DNA of 64,000 nucleotides from RGIG4140 sp045638265 (GCA_045638265.1 JAZUBA010000044.1:186001-250000), one strand, 5' to 3'. Positions 7,471 through 17,977 are shown, counted from the stretch's first letter. Notes: generated from the sequence alone by a model not told the origin. Translations and numbers: made by a program.

Positions 7471-10400
7471 TTATTCAACCCGACGAATAGAACCTCTTAA
7501 TCCCTGCCCGACTGTCATTTGACGAACAGCATCATTTTGAGTTTCCTCTACTGTCATTTTTTCAGTTGTATCATTCGCTTGCGGTAGCACATCATCCCGA
7601 GAAATATGACCTGTCAAGCCATTTTTTTCTTTTGCTGAATACGATTTTCTATCTTCAACTTGATTTTCAACACCTTCGGATTGTTTCGTTTGTGTGAGTT
7701 TGCTACTTTCAGAAACGACAGACAATGGCTCAATCGGTGTCGCATTTTCATCAAAACGCAAAATATAACGATATCCTTTTACAACGGAAATATAAGCTTC
7801 TTTGGCTGTTTCCATATTTAAATAATGTTCTTCATCCGATTCATTTTCATTTGATTTCATGGCAATCGTTGCCAACTGTTTCGTATGTTCTTTTGTTAAT
7901 GGCAACAATCTGGAAACAATTTCAATATCCGGATAAGCATTATGAATCCGCTCAATTTCCTGTTGCATTAATTGGGATTGTTTCATATATGCCTTAATCA
8001 ATTTTCTGTCTTCAAAAAACTTGTCATTTGTTGCCTCGGCAACGGCTTCTTCTGCTTTTAAAATTGCCAAACGGGATTGTTCCGTTAATTGCATATATTC
8101 GGCATCCGTCAATGTTTCTTTAACAGACAAATTATTCATAAAATCCATGGCATCTTGTGCATTTTGCAACAAATCCAATGCCCGTTGATTATCTCCGCTC
8201 TTTACCTTGGCAGAGGCTTGTTTTACTGCTTCACGAGCATCAAAAACCGCCTGACGAGCCTTTTCTTCTCTTTCCGTACGAGCAACTGCCGTTTGACGTT
8301 CTTGTTCAACTTTTTTGGCATTGGCAATTTTAGCTTTGTCATCCTGAACAATATCAGATACCGAATCAGATAAAACCATATAATCCGATTGATAAACCAA
8401 ACGATTTAACTTTCCTTTCAACATCAGTTTAAACGGTGGCAAATCAGGACGTTTTGTCAATGAAAGAGGCATTGAAACATCTAATTCTTTTGGTGCAATG
8501 CGCCATTCCATTTGAAAATCAGATGAATATCCGTTCCCTTGCAAAACGGCATCCATAGAATGCAATACACCTTTATTAACCGTATATGATCCCGTAATGC
8601 TTTCTACGATTGTCTTACCTGAATTTAACAAAATATTTAAGGCTTTGTCAAAATTTGATTTTGGCACTTTATTTTCTATAGAACGCATAATCAACGGTTC
8701 TACTTTTTCAAGTCCGATGCCAATCCATTCTAAATTATTGATGGCATAATCACCTTTACCGTTTAATGATTGCAACATAGCATATGGTGAAGATCCTGTC
8801 GCTGATAATTGAGCTTTCCCCGTAAATATACCATCACCGATTGACATACCTTTTAATACAATAATATTTTTATTTAAAGGCATTTTTTGCATAGATAAGT
8901 CCACATTGAGTTTTGGTACACCATCCCAAGATAAAGAACCGGACAATTCAACCGGTGCATTATCATTACCGTATGTTCCTTTTATTTCGTTTAAAGTCAA
9001 AACACTATTATTCAGGCGAACATCAACAAAAGCGTTTTTCAACTCAATATCCCCTAATAAAAATTGATTCGTTTTAATTTTAATATGCTGATTTAAATTA
9101 TTCAGTCCATTCAATTTAAACGGCACTTTTACTAAATTGTCTTTTAACGAAACGTTCTTTAAATCATTCCAAATATATCTGTCCGTATCAAAAGAAGGCG
9201 TTGTTAACGTAACATCTAACAAACCGTTTTCCGTTGTTGTATAAGAACCTTCGGCATTCAGGATATTTTCCCCGATTTGTATTTCTGCATTAGAAAAACG
9301 AACAACTTTTAAAGTACCGTTTGTTAAAGCTTTTAAAGTAAACGGTCCGGATAAAGAAGTATTAATTGTACTTATCGGCATTACTTTTGTCGTAAACGTA
9401 CGGAAATTAGGATAAGAAACAAACACATTCATGTTATTGTATGTTAATTCATCCTTTGTTGTATCAACATTTCCTTTAAACGAAAACTCTAAATCAGCAG
9501 ATTTAATTTGTGTATCTGTTGTCCACACATTTTTGTCTGTTTCCGCTAAGCTGACATTAGCATCAAATACCTTGGCAGAATTAATGATATTACTTGTTGA
9601 TTTTAAATTAACTTTATCCATAAATAATTTCATATCGTTTGTTTTAAAATCAAATTTTAAATCTGCTATACGCACAGCATCAGTTCCGACACCATTAATC
9701 GTTGCTTCACTCTTTAACGTTGCATTGGCAAAATCGGATGTTTCAAACTTATCAAATTTTAAAACACCATTTGATATTGATCCAACCAAAACACCTGCAT
9801 TTATCGGCATCATACGGAAACGAATGTTTTTCAAATTCAAATCAAACGTACCGTTAAAACGGGCTAAATAATCGGCTTTTGAAAAATATTGTTTCATAAA
9901 ACTGACAATTTGAGAAAGATCGGGTGTTTCTTTGGGTTTTGTAAAGCCGACATATTTATCCAAATCAAAACTGTCAACGGTTAAATTCATTGAAAGTTCA
10001 GGTAATTTGTCTGTTTTAAGATATGCAAATTTACCACTGATTTTACCTTTATCCAATGCCAAAGATTGAATATCCACCGTAATATCATTCGGATAAATCA
10101 AGGCTTCGCCGGAAAATTTGGCTTTTTTCATCAAATCATTCGGCACTTTTTTAACATCCGTTATTAAACCCAACACTTGTTTAAAATCTTCCGTTTCACT
10201 CACAATTTGTAATCTGGCACCTGATTTTTCATCTTGTTTTATAGAACTGCCTGAAAACGTAACGGCGGTATTACCGATTAATGTCGCTTTACCGTTCTCA
10301 ATTTGTAAACGATTTCCTTTTTTTGATAAATCACCTGTTAATTTTTGAATGGTATTTTTACCGTAAATCAATTCACTAATATCAAACTTCAAATCAAAAT

Positions 10401-11484
10401 TTGATGTTTTTTCAGAGGTCAAACCTGTCCATGTTAAGCCTGACAAAACACCTTTCCAATGTTCATAATTAAGCTTATTAATTGCAACGGTACTTTTATA
10501 ATTCATACCGTTATTACCTTTTTCACATTCCAAAGAACCGGTTAAAGCAACGGAATTATCTTGATTGCCAAAACGAATCGTAAAGTTTTTAAGTCCGTCA
10601 ATTCCATCTTCTACTTGATAGCTTAATGAACCGGCAGACTTAACATTTAATGAAGCATCTAATGGTTTATAACCAAAAAACGCCAATATTTCATTCGGTT
10701 TTTTCACATTAAACGAAGCGTTTAATTCCATCTTCATTGTTTTAGTCCGACTCGGAGTCACATTTCCGTTAAACGTCATATCCAAATTATGATGTTCATC
10801 AATTAACACGCCTTTTTCAATGGCAACCGGTGTTTCATTACTGATTTGACCAACTTTCAATTCAACACTCATTGTTTTTTTCTTAACACTGAATGTACCG
10901 TTATAAGTATATGGTCCTTGCAATGAATTCATGACCAAATTACCATTTACATTAGATAAACGTTGTTTGGCATTAGTAACCTGATTAAAATATTCAATTG
11001 ATCCGTCATGTATTGTCAAGGCATCAACGCTTGTACTGGCAACGTTTGTTGCCATCAAATCTCCCGTCATTTCTGGTGTAACTTTATCAAATAAGAACGG
11101 AAAATCCCAGTTCACGTTGGTTTCGGACAATCGCTCTAAATAAACATCGGGTTTTTCAACATCAATTTTCTTAATTACCAATGGAGATTTAAATAAAGAT
11201 GTCCATTCTAATTGAACAATAATTTTGTTAGCATGCAACATAATATTCTTTGCAGACTGTGATTTATTGGATAATGTAACATCATTCAACACAATCTGCG
11301 GATTCGGGAACCAATTAATCTGCGTTTGACCGATAACGGTAAATTCACGTCCCGTCATATTCTTAACACCACGCACAATCTGCTGTTGAAAAGCAGTCGG
11401 ATTAAAAGAGTGAACGACAAAAAAGCCTATTCCTCCAACGGTTAACAATATTAAAATTAAAACTGCAACAAGAAATTTTTTCAT
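7471..11484 (-). CDS. AsmA-family inner-membrane/periplasmic protein (1337 aa)
   Basis: The N-terminus has a single membrane anchor (residues about 4-26, FLVAVLILILLTVGGIGFFVV) followed by the AsmA opening pattern (GREFTVIGQTQINWFPNPQIVLNDVTLSN). The central thousand residues are a long run of beta-rich repeats typical of AsmA/TamB-like bridge proteins that span the periplasm and are linked to phospholipid transport and outer-membrane assembly in relatives. An AsmA C-terminal block lies near residues 900-1060 (SIENKVPKSNFDKALNILL through MDAVLQGNGYSSDFQMEWRI). From about residue 1080 there is a helical, Ala/Glu/Lys-rich coiled-coil section and a polar tail, not typical of the core family. GGGTG precedes the ATG. 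It is monocistronic. The family call is confident, the lipid-bridge role is by homology. Confidence 0.85.
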   Translation of the reverse strand: MKKFLVAVLILILLTVGGIGFFVVHSFNPTAFQQQIVRGVKNMTGREFTVIGQTQINWFPNPQIVLNDVTLSNKSQSAKNIMLHANKIIVQLEWTSLFKSPLVIKKIDVEKPDVYLERLSETNVNWDFPFLFDKVTPEMTGDLMATNVASTSVDALTIHDGSIEYFNQVTNAKQRLSNVNGNLVMNSLQGPYTYNGTFSVKKKTMSVELKVGQISNETPVAIEKGVLIDEHHNLDMTFNGNVTPSRTKTMKMELNASFNVKKPNEILAFFGYKPLDASLNVKSAGSLSYQVEDGIDGLKNFTIRFGNQDNSVALTGSLECEKGNNGMNYKSTVAINKLNYEHWKGVLSGLTWTGLTSEKTSNFDLKFDISELIYGKNTIQKLTGDLSKKGNRLQIENGKATLIGNTAVTFSGSSIKQDEKSGARLQIVSETEDFKQVLGLITDVKKVPNDLMKKAKFSGEALIYPNDITVDIQSLALDKGKISGKFAYLKTDKLPELSMNLTVDSFDLDKYVGFTKPKETPDLSQIVSFMKQYFSKADYLARFNGTFDLNLKNIRFRMMPINAGVLVGSISNGVLKFDKFETSDFANATLKSEATINGVGTDAVRIADLKFDFKTNDMKLFMDKVNLKSTSNIINSAKVFDANVSLAETDKNVWTTDTQIKSADLEFSFKGNVDTTKDELTYNNMNVFVSYPNFRTFTTKVMPISTINTSLSGPFTLKALTNGTLKVVRFSNAEIQIGENILNAEGSYTTTENGLLDVTLTTPSFDTDRYIWNDLKNVSLKDNLVKVPFKLNGLNNLNQHIKIKTNQFLLGDIELKNAFVDVRLNNSVLTLNEIKGTYGNDNAPVELSGSLSWDGVPKLNVDLSMQKMPLNKNIIVLKGMSIGDGIFTGKAQLSATGSSPYAMLQSLNGKGDYAINNLEWIGIGLEKVEPLIMRSIENKVPKSNFDKALNILLNSGKTIVESITGSYTVNKGVLHSMDAVLQGNGYSSDFQMEWRIAPKELDVSMPLSLTKRPDLPPFKLMLKGKLNRLVYQSDYMVLSDSVSDIVQDDKAKIANAKKVEQERQTAVARTEREEKARQAVFDAREAVKQASAKVKSGDNQRALDLLQNAQDAMDFMNNLSVKETLTDAEYMQLTEQSRLAILKAEEAVAEATNDKFFEDRKLIKAYMKQSQLMQQEIERIHNAYPDIEIVSRLLPLTKEHTKQLATIAMKSNENESDEEHYLNMETAKEAYISVVKGYRYILRFDENATPIEPLSVVSESSKLTQTKQSEGVENQVEDRKSYSAKEKNGLTGHISRDDVLPQANDTTEKMTVEETQNDAVRQMTVGQGLRGSIRRVE

Positions 11485-11595
11485 ATCATCACCCTTTTAA
11501 AAATTATTATCTTTCTTTTATAACACATTTTTTTTCAAAAACAAGAGGCTTTTTTAAAAGTTTATAAGAAAATTGCAATATTTTTTATAGAAAAT

Positions 11596-13059
11596 CTAAA
11601 TATTTTTCTTCCAAAAGAACGGAACCATTAAAATATAGACGGCAACGAACTCTAAACGTCCCAAAATCATCAAGAATGTCATAATTAACTTGACACCTTG
11701 TGGTAAAAGAGCAAAAGTTTTATCCGGACCAATCATATTACCCAAGGCCGGACCGATATTGGACAACATGGAAACAGCACCTGAAAAAACCGTTACCAAA
11801 TCCAAATTATACAATGACAACAACAACATGGAACCAATCAAAGAGAGGGCATACAATCCCATAAAAACCAGCACACCACTCATAACTTCTTCCGTAATCG
11901 GTTTTTTTCCGTAACGGGGAATAAAAACACCTTGTGGTCGGGCTGCGCTTCTTAATTTAACCCGAATTGTTTTCATCAAAACAGCAAAACGAAACACTTT
12001 TATACCGCCAGAAGTAGATCCTGTACAAGCACCGATAAACATCAGCATCAAGAAAATAACAGAAGCATAGGCTCCCCAAGACGTATAATTATCAATTACA
12101 AATCCCGTAGAAGTAACTATTGATAATACATCAAAAATTGTTGTTCGCAATATACCGGATAATTGATCATTGTTAAATGATGTTTGATACCACCGAGCAA
12201 AAATCAAAAATAACATCACACAAAAAACAAACCAACAAAACCAACGTATCTGTTCATTATTGCGAATTGCCTCAAAATGACGACGAAATAACAAAATACC
12301 TAACATTAACGGCAAACCGGAAATAAACATAAAGAACGATAATATCCACTCTATTGTCGGACTGTTATAATAGGCAATTGATTCGTTATGCGTTGAAAAC
12401 CCACCGGTTGCAATCACAGACATGGCATGATTAACGGCATCAAACATATCCATACCGGCCAACCATAAACAAACTGTTGCCAAAACCGTTAAAAAAACAA
12501 AATAACTACATATACCCATTACATTTTTTGCCGTTGTCGGCGTATCTCTGTCTGATTCGCCTGAAACTTCTATATTAAACAACTGCATACCGCCAATTTG
12601 CAAAGCCGGCAAAATCAAAATAGCCACAACCAATATACCGATACCACCCATCCAATGCATCAATGACCGCCATAATAATGCACCGTGAGAGAGTTTATCC
12701 AAATCCGGAATAACTGTTGCCCCTGTTCCCGTTAACCCTGACGTTGCCTCAAATAACGCATCAATAAACGTTAAATCTATTTTTAAAAAATAAAGCGGAA
12801 ACGAACTAAACAAAATAAAAGTCAACCAAATAGCCGTTGTGGTTACAAACATTTCTTTCGTTCTTAATGGGACATGGCGTGTATCCGTCAATAACAAAAC
12901 AATTAAACCGACAGCAACCGTTAAAGCCGAAGATAAAGCAAAAATAGAGGCAGAATCTTTATTGCCGTAAAACCAATCCGTCAAAGAGGGGATAATCATC
13001 ATCAATCCGCCTAAAACGGTCATACTACCTAATATTGAAAATATCAAACGAAAGCGCAT
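11596..13059 (-). CDS. trkH: TrkH-family potassium uptake protein
   Basis: A polytopic membrane protein of 487 residues if translation starts at the ATG at 13059, which has AAAGGA upstream; the open frame extends a further 17 codons with no good start signal. It has the repeated membrane-pore-membrane layout of the TrkH/KtrB superfamily, with selectivity-filter-like Gly segments (ATSGLTGTGATV, AVSMLSNIGPALGN, FIGACTGSTSGGIKVFR) and MHWMGGIGILVV after the first pore. TrkH forms the K+-translocating subunit and normally works with cytosolic TrkA, not found in this window. It is the last gene of the lepB-rnc-era-recO-trkH run. Confidence 0.92.
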   Translation of the reverse strand: MRFRLIFSILGSMTVLGGLMMIIPSLTDWFYGNKDSASIFALSSALTVAVGLIVLLLTDTRHVPLRTKEMFVTTTAIWLTFILFSSFPLYFLKIDLTFIDALFEATSGLTGTGATVIPDLDKLSHGALLWRSLMHWMGGIGILVVAILILPALQIGGMQLFNIEVSGESDRDTPTTAKNVMGICSYFVFLTVLATVCLWLAGMDMFDAVNHAMSVIATGGFSTHNESIAYYNSPTIEWILSFFMFISGLPLMLGILLFRRHFEAIRNNEQIRWFCWFVFCVMLFLIFARWYQTSFNNDQLSGILRTTIFDVLSIVTSTGFVIDNYTSWGAYASVIFLMLMFIGACTGSTSGGIKVFRFAVLMKTIRVKLRSAARPQGVFIPRYGKKPITEEVMSGVLVFMGLYALSLIGSMLLLSLYNLDLVTVFSGAVSMLSNIGPALGNMIGPDKTFALLPQGVKLIMTFLMILGRLEFVAVYILMVPFFWKKNI

Positions 13060-13128
13060 TTGTTTTTTCCTTTTGCAAGGCATATTACAGACATTATACA
13101 AAAAAATCAAGCATTTTCGTACAATGTC

Positions 13129-13824
13129 TTATTTCAGTAACAAATGTATCAGTTGTTCACGCATAACGGGTAATTGTTTCAAACCGGTATATGTTGTCAA
13201 AAAATAAGTCGTTAATGAAAAAGCCTGTATCAGTTCTAAATTGCTCGGATCATTTGTTTTTTGCCACAAAAAGCGCGGCAACGGCAACAATTTATCTTGA
13301 TACGGCAATCCTTTTTCCCGACTGACTGCACGCCCGCTTTTAGGTGAAATATATGCCAAATCATTTTTATCACCGCCACCGGCACATTCTGAAAAATCCA
13401 ATCCAAACCCTATGGCTCTTAACAAGGCAAGTTCCCATTTAATATATTGTACCAAAATATCTGATTGCGCCATATTTTGTAACAGATGGATTGTTTGTTC
13501 ATATAAATCATCTTCTTTCTGACGTTCAGGTAATAATTCGGCAAGCAAAACACAAACGGAAGATAAAATATACAAACGAATCTTATCATCTAAAAAATCA
13601 ATAAAAAAAGATTTTGAATCATCCAAATAAAACGTTCCCAACTGTTCATTCAAACGAGCTTGCCAACGCAAAGACAAAAACGAACCGACATGCGGTGGTT
13701 GTTTTGTTTTTAGCACACCGCAAAAACGACCGTTCTCAGGCGTTAAAACAGATAACAACCACGACCGTTCACCTAACGGTTTAGCAGATAACAATAACGC
13801 ATTTTCGGTTTTAAAAGACGGCAC
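13129..13824 (-). CDS. recO: DNA repair protein RecO
   Basis: 231 residues, with the usual OB-fold N-terminus (residues 1-80: ALLLSAKPLGERSWLLSVLTPENGRFCGVL) and an alpha-helical C-terminal domain (IKWELALLRAIGFGLDFSECA, then SPKSGRAVS). RecO works with RecR and RecF to load RecA onto gapped, SSB-coated DNA. The Cys-rich zinc element of many RecO proteins is reduced; only one Cys is visible near FSECAG. It lies 21 bp after era in the conserved lepB-rnc-era-recO cluster. Confidence 0.9.
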   Translation of the reverse strand: MPSFKTENALLLSAKPLGERSWLLSVLTPENGRFCGVLKTKQPPHVGSFLSLRWQARLNEQLGTFYLDDSKSFFIDFLDDKIRLYILSSVCVLLAELLPERQKEDDLYEQTIHLLQNMAQSDILVQYIKWELALLRAIGFGLDFSECAGGGDKNDLAYISPKSGRAVSREKGLPYQDKLLPLPRFLWQKTNDPSNLELIQAFSLTTYFLTTYTGLKQLPVMREQLIHLLLK

Positions 13825-13845
13825 GTTTGATTACTTTTATTCAGG

Positions 13846-14763
13846 TTAAACGTTATAATCCAATCCCCATTCGGCAAAACGAGCCGGATCGGTTGACCAA
13901 TTTTCTTTGACCCGAACCGTCAAAAACAAATGAACGGGTCGTTCCAGTAAATATGTTAATTCTTTTCTGGATGCTTCTCCGATTTTACGAATCATTGCTC
14001 CGTTTTTGCCCAAGACAATCGGTTTTAAACTTTCCCGTTCCACAAAAACGGTTTGTTCAATACGAATACCGTTTTCCCGTTCCTGAAACAATGTTGTTGT
14101 AACCGCCAATGTATATGGTAATTCCTGTTGCAAATACATAAATAATTTTTCACGTGTAATTTCAGCTGAAAATAATCTGTTAGGCAAATCCGAGAGTTGA
14201 TCTTCGGGAAACATCCACATTCCCTTTGGAGCTCTGCTTAACAAATATTGTTTTAATTCATCTGTTTTTTCACCCGTTTGAGCCGAAATTAAAAACGTTT
14301 CCGTAAAAATCGGGTATTCGTTTAAAGAAGCAATTAACGGCAACAATTTATCTTTTGCCAACAAATCAATTTTATTCAACACTAAAACAGCTTTTTGGCG
14401 ATTTTTAATTAAAGAATCAATAATTGATTTTGTATTTTTATCAATTCCTTTTTGCGCATCAACAACCAATAGACGAATATCCGAATCATCTGATTCTGTC
14501 CAAGCAGAAGCAACCATCGCTCTGTCAAATTTGCGTGACGCTTTAAAAATCCCCGGCGTATCAACCAAAACCAACTGCGTATTTCCCTCAACCAAAATAC
14601 CCCGAATACGAGAACGGGTTGTTTGTGCTTTTGGTGAGACGATGGAAACCTTTGCACCGGTTAACCGATTAACCAACGTTGACTTACCGGCATTAGGGGC
14701 GCCTAAAACGGCAACAAAGCTAAAATGTTGATTATTGATGTCATTTATATTTTCTGTTTCCAT
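13846..14763 (-). CDS. era: GTPase Era
   Basis: A 305-residue GTPase required for 16S rRNA maturation and 30S assembly. G1 is GAPNAGKST (residues 21-29), G3 is DTPGIF, and G4 is NKID within VLVLNKIDLLAKD. The C-terminal KH domain includes VERESLKPIVLGKNGAMIRK, followed by the family ending VRVKENW. AAAGGAAA precedes the ATG. It lies 12 bp downstream of rnc and 21 bp upstream of recO, the common alphaproteobacterial arrangement. Confidence 0.96.
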   Translation of the reverse strand: METENINDINNQHFSFVAVLGAPNAGKSTLVNRLTGAKVSIVSPKAQTTRSRIRGILVEGNTQLVLVDTPGIFKASRKFDRAMVASAWTESDDSDIRLLVVDAQKGIDKNTKSIIDSLIKNRQKAVLVLNKIDLLAKDKLLPLIASLNEYPIFTETFLISAQTGEKTDELKQYLLSRAPKGMWMFPEDQLSDLPNRLFSAEITREKLFMYLQQELPYTLAVTTTLFQERENGIRIEQTVFVERESLKPIVLGKNGAMIRKIGEASRKELTYLLERPVHLFLTVRVKENWSTDPARFAEWGLDYNV

Positions 14764-14775
14764 AAACTTTTCCTT

Positions 14776-15423
14776 TTATTTTTTTGATTGTGTTAATATA
14801 TCTAATAATGTCTGTGCTGCCATTTTCATTGCTTCTTTTTTAGAATGACCTTCTCCTGTTGCCTGACCGTAAGAGTCAATTTCAACCTGAATAACAAATG
14901 TCGGACAATGATCCTCGCCTGTTCGGGAAAGTTCTGTATAAACAGGCATTTTTCCTTTTTTTTGCGCCCATTCCTGCAAGGCTGATTTAGAATCTTTAAT
15001 TGTTTCGTGTGATTGTTCCAAATACGGTGTCCACAACCATTCAACAAACTGACGAGCTTTCTTTTCTCCCTGATCTAAATAAATAGCGGCAATCAAAGCT
15101 TCACATACATCTGCTAAAATAGAATTATTGTCACGCAACGGATTGTCTTTTGTTCGTAATAATTGAGGGATACCGATTTGACGGGCAATTTTGGCCAACA
15201 TTTCTTCACGAACCAGCAAGGTAAAACGCATAGCCCAATCGCCTTCATTTTCTTTGGGAAAATAACGATACAACAAATTAGCAACGTATAGACCCAAAAC
15301 TCTGTCTCCTAAAAATTCCAATCGTTCATAAGGGGCAGATTTTCCATAATTAGCCAACGTCAATGCCTTACGATAAATCGGCGTATCTTTGATAAAATCG
15401 GATAACTGAAATTCAATACTCAT
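14776..15423 (-). CDS. rnc: ribonuclease III
   Basis: 215 residues, with the RNase III signature ERLEFLGD at residues 33-40 (acidic catalytic residues present), the second acidic pair in ILADVCEALIAAIYLD, and a C-terminal double-stranded-RNA-binding domain (about residues 145-212, SALQEWAQKKGKMPVY through GEGHSKKEAMKMAAQTLL). It processes rRNA precursors and structured mRNAs. It is 3 bp from lepB upstream and 12 bp from era downstream, consistent with one operon. Confidence 0.95.
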   Translation of the reverse strand: MSIEFQLSDFIKDTPIYRKALTLANYGKSAPYERLEFLGDRVLGLYVANLLYRYFPKENEGDWAMRFTLLVREEMLAKIARQIGIPQLLRTKDNPLRDNNSILADVCEALIAAIYLDQGEKKARQFVEWLWTPYLEQSHETIKDSKSALQEWAQKKGKMPVYTELSRTGEDHCPTFVIQVEIDSYGQATGEGHSKKEAMKMAAQTLLDILTQSKK

Positions 15424-15426
15424 TGT

Positions 15427-16194
15427 TTATTTTATCCCCGTAAAAAGACGTTCTTTTCGGATAAATTCACCCCAACGCCAAAATTGAAAGAACCAACCAT
15501 CTCCCGTTGTAGAATAAAAAATAAAACGGGCTTTACCTTCTAGATTAACTTGCGGAACGGGTCCGAAAAAACGACTGTCCAAAGAATTATCCCGATTATC
15601 ACCCATGGCAAAAAAATAACCCTCCGGAATAACAAATTTTTGCGTATTATCTGCCTGTAATCCGTCATTAATTTCATAAATAGGGTGTTTCAAACCGTTA
15701 GGTAATATTTCAATGTATTTATTATATATTATCTCACCCTGCTCCGTATTCATTTTTTCCTGACCGACAAATTCACGCTCGACCATAACATCATTAATAT
15801 ATAAACGGCCATCTTTCATTTGAACGGTATCCCCCGGCAATCCGATAACCCGTTTAATATAATCAATATTCATACTTAATTGCGGATTAATTTGCGGTGT
15901 CATCCGAAAAATAACAACATCGCCTTGTTGTGGCTGACTGCCAAACAAACGTCCTTTGGGAATGAGTGGCAATGAAAACGGAAAAGAATGACGTGAATAA
16001 CCGTAATCATGCTTGGTAATAAACAAATAATCACCGACCAACAACGTCGGGAACATAGATCCTGACGGAATATTATACGGTTCAAACATAAATGAACGAA
16101 TTCCCAAAGCAATCAACAAAGCAATTACCAATCCGACAACATCATGTAACGCACCTTTTTTCTTTTTTTGTTTTTGTTCACTCTCTTTTTTCAT
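15427..16194 (-). CDS. lepB: signal peptidase I
   Basis: 255 residues: a Lys-rich cytosolic start, one membrane segment (about residues 18-37), the catalytic serine in NIPSGSMFPTLLVGD (Ser46), the general-base lysine in YIKRVIGLPGD and the box E motif GDNRDNSLDSRFFGPV. It removes Sec signal peptides at the periplasmic face of the inner membrane, and would process the several signal-peptide proteins in this window but not the prepilin-like ones. It is the first gene of the lepB-rnc-era-recO-trkH run. Confidence 0.95.
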   Translation of the reverse strand: MKKESEQKQKKKKGALHDVVGLVIALLIALGIRSFMFEPYNIPSGSMFPTLLVGDYLFITKHDYGYSRHSFPFSLPLIPKGRLFGSQPQQGDVVIFRMTPQINPQLSMNIDYIKRVIGLPGDTVQMKDGRLYINDVMVEREFVGQEKMNTEQGEIIYNKYIEILPNGLKHPIYEINDGLQADNTQKFVIPEGYFFAMGDNRDNSLDSRFFGPVPQVNLEGKARFIFYSTTGDGWFFQFWRWGEFIRKERLFTGIK

Positions 16195-16267
16195 TGAATT
16201 TTTTCCTTTTATATGATAGGCTGTTTCAAAATTTAACCTACTCTATCACAGAAAGAAAAATTTGTCC

Positions 16268-17383
16268 ATGTTAAAATTTGAAATTCATACAACAAATCAA
16301 AAAGCTCGTCGTGGGACATTACATACGGCACACGGCAGTATTCAAACACCCGCCTTTATGCCTGTTGGCACAGTCGGTACAGTTAAAGCAATGTTACCCG
16401 AATCCGTGAAATCAACCGGCGCCGAAATCATTTTAGGCAACACCTATCATTTAATGTTACGTCCGACAGCCGAACGAGTCGCTTCTTTTGGCGGATTACA
16501 CAAATTTATGAATTGGCACGGACCGATTTTGACAGATTCCGGCGGATTTCAAGTTATGAGTTTATCTGCTTTACGCAAAATTACGGAAGACGGTGTTACG
16601 TTCCATTCCCATATTGATGGTTCAAAACACTTCTTATCACCTGAACGGTCTATGGAAATTCAACATTTATTAGATTCAAACATCACAATGTCATTTGATG
16701 AATGCGTTAAATATCCTGCTGAATATCAAGTGGTAAAAAAATCAATGGAACGCTCTATGCGTTGGGAGGAACGCTCCAAAAAAGCCTTTATTGACCGAGA
16801 CGGTTACGGCTTGTTTGCCATTGTTCAAGGCGGTATGTATGAAGATTTGAGAAAACAATCCATTGATATCCTGACCAATATCGGATTTGACGGTTATGCC
16901 ATCGGTGGTTTAGCTGTTGGCGAAGGTCAAGAAATTATGTTTTCCGTTTTAGACTATACAGCCTGTGCTTTACCTGATAACAAACCTCGTTATTTAATGG
17001 GTGTCGGACGTCCGAGTGATATTGTCGGTGCCGTCAAAAGAGGTGTTGATATGTTTGACTGCGTTATGCCCTCACGGTCAGGCAGAACAGGTCAAGCTTT
17101 TACATCACAAGGGGTTTTAAATATGCGTAATGCCTGCCACATTGATGACCATTCGCCATTAGATGCTTTATGTTCCTGCCCGGCTTGTAAAAATTACACA
17201 CGTGGATATATTCATCACTTATTCAGAGCGGGTGAAATTTTAGGCAGTATGTTATTAACATGGCATAACATTCAATTCTATCAGGATTTAATGAAACAAA
17301 TTCGTCAATCATTAGACGAAAACCGATTTGATTCATTCCATGATTCTTTTATGCAACGATTTGCAAACGACCGAAAAATGTAA
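16268..17383 (+). CDS. tgt: queuine/preQ1 tRNA-ribosyltransferase
   Basis: 371 residues from the ATG at 16268; an in-frame TTG lies two codons earlier at 16262 and neither start has a strong Shine-Dalgarno. Tgt replaces G34 with preQ1 in tRNAs with GUN anticodons. Visible motifs: LTDSGGFQVMSLS (with the active-site Asp), AIGGLAVGEG, the nucleophile region GVDMFDCVMPSRSGRTG, and the zinc site CSCPACK followed by H in YIHHLF. The tRNA-Asp(GTC) encoded at 31522 is a substrate type. It is divergent from lepB and 15 bp ahead of the DciA-like gene. Confidence 0.96.
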   Translation: MLKFEIHTTNQKARRGTLHTAHGSIQTPAFMPVGTVGTVKAMLPESVKSTGAEIILGNTYHLMLRPTAERVASFGGLHKFMNWHGPILTDSGGFQVMSLSALRKITEDGVTFHSHIDGSKHFLSPERSMEIQHLLDSNITMSFDECVKYPAEYQVVKKSMERSMRWEERSKKAFIDRDGYGLFAIVQGGMYEDLRKQSIDILTNIGFDGYAIGGLAVGEGQEIMFSVLDYTACALPDNKPRYLMGVGRPSDIVGAVKRGVDMFDCVMPSRSGRTGQAFTSQGVLNMRNACHIDDHSPLDALCSCPACKNYTRGYIHHLFRAGEILGSMLLTWHNIQFYQDLMKQIRQSLDENRFDSFHDSFMQRFANDRKM

Positions 17384-17398
17384 TTTCGGAGTTTATTT

Positions 17399-17947
17399 AT
17401 GGCAAAACCACATCCGGTAACATATCGCAAAATCAATGAGTCTCAAATTAAACGGGACAATGCCGGTTATAAAAAACGCACTTACGAGGGATTGGAAAGA
17501 CTTACAAAAGAAATTCGTGCCATTACACAACCGATTTTAGGCACAAGAGGTTTCGCCGGTGTAGATATTATTGAGGCTTGGACGGATATTGTCGGACCTG
17601 AATTATCTATGGGCATTCGTCCTGAAAAATTAACATTTGAGCGAGATAAACGCACAAACGGGACCTTGCATGTCAAAAGTGCCGGTGGCGCATTTGCTGT
17701 TATTTTTGAACATCAAAAACAACAAGTAATTGAACGCATTAACACTTTTTTCGGTTATCCGGCTGTTTCACGCATTCAAATTGCACAAGGGAAACTTTAT
17801 TTTCCGAAACAACCGATTGAAAAAGCGAAGAAACGCCCGACACAAAAACAACTCAAAGAATTGGAAGAAAAAGTCGCTCATATTGAAGATGAAAATTTAA
17901 AAAATGCGATGTATCAAATGGGATTATCTTTTTTACAAAATAAGTAA
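17399..17947 (+). CDS. DUF721 / DciA-like helicase-loader protein
   Basis: 182 residues with a DUF721 core between about residues 35 and 135 (ITQPILGTRGFAG, IIEAWTDIVGPELSM, GTLHVKSAGGAFAVIFEHQKQQVIERINTF in overlapping blocks). DciA proteins load the replicative helicase DnaB in bacteria that lack DnaC or DnaI; dnaB itself is at 24516. The C-terminal 40 residues form a charged coiled coil. It follows tgt in the same direction. The DciA function is from the family, not shown by the sequence alone. Confidence 0.8.
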   Translation: MAKPHPVTYRKINESQIKRDNAGYKKRTYEGLERLTKEIRAITQPILGTRGFAGVDIIEAWTDIVGPELSMGIRPEKLTFERDKRTNGTLHVKSAGGAFAVIFEHQKQQVIERINTFFGYPAVSRIQIAQGKLYFPKQPIEKAKKRPTQKQLKELEEKVAHIEDENLKNAMYQMGLSFLQNK

Positions 17948-17950
17948 AAA

Positions 17951-17977
17951 AAATCGGCAAGAAAAACTTGCCGATCG
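17951..17977 (-). terminator. intrinsic terminator of the beta-barrel protein gene
   Basis: ATCGGCAAG and CTTGCCGAT pair around AAAAA, with a strong U-run on the minus strand. It is shared at the convergent junction with the DciA-like gene. Confidence 0.85.
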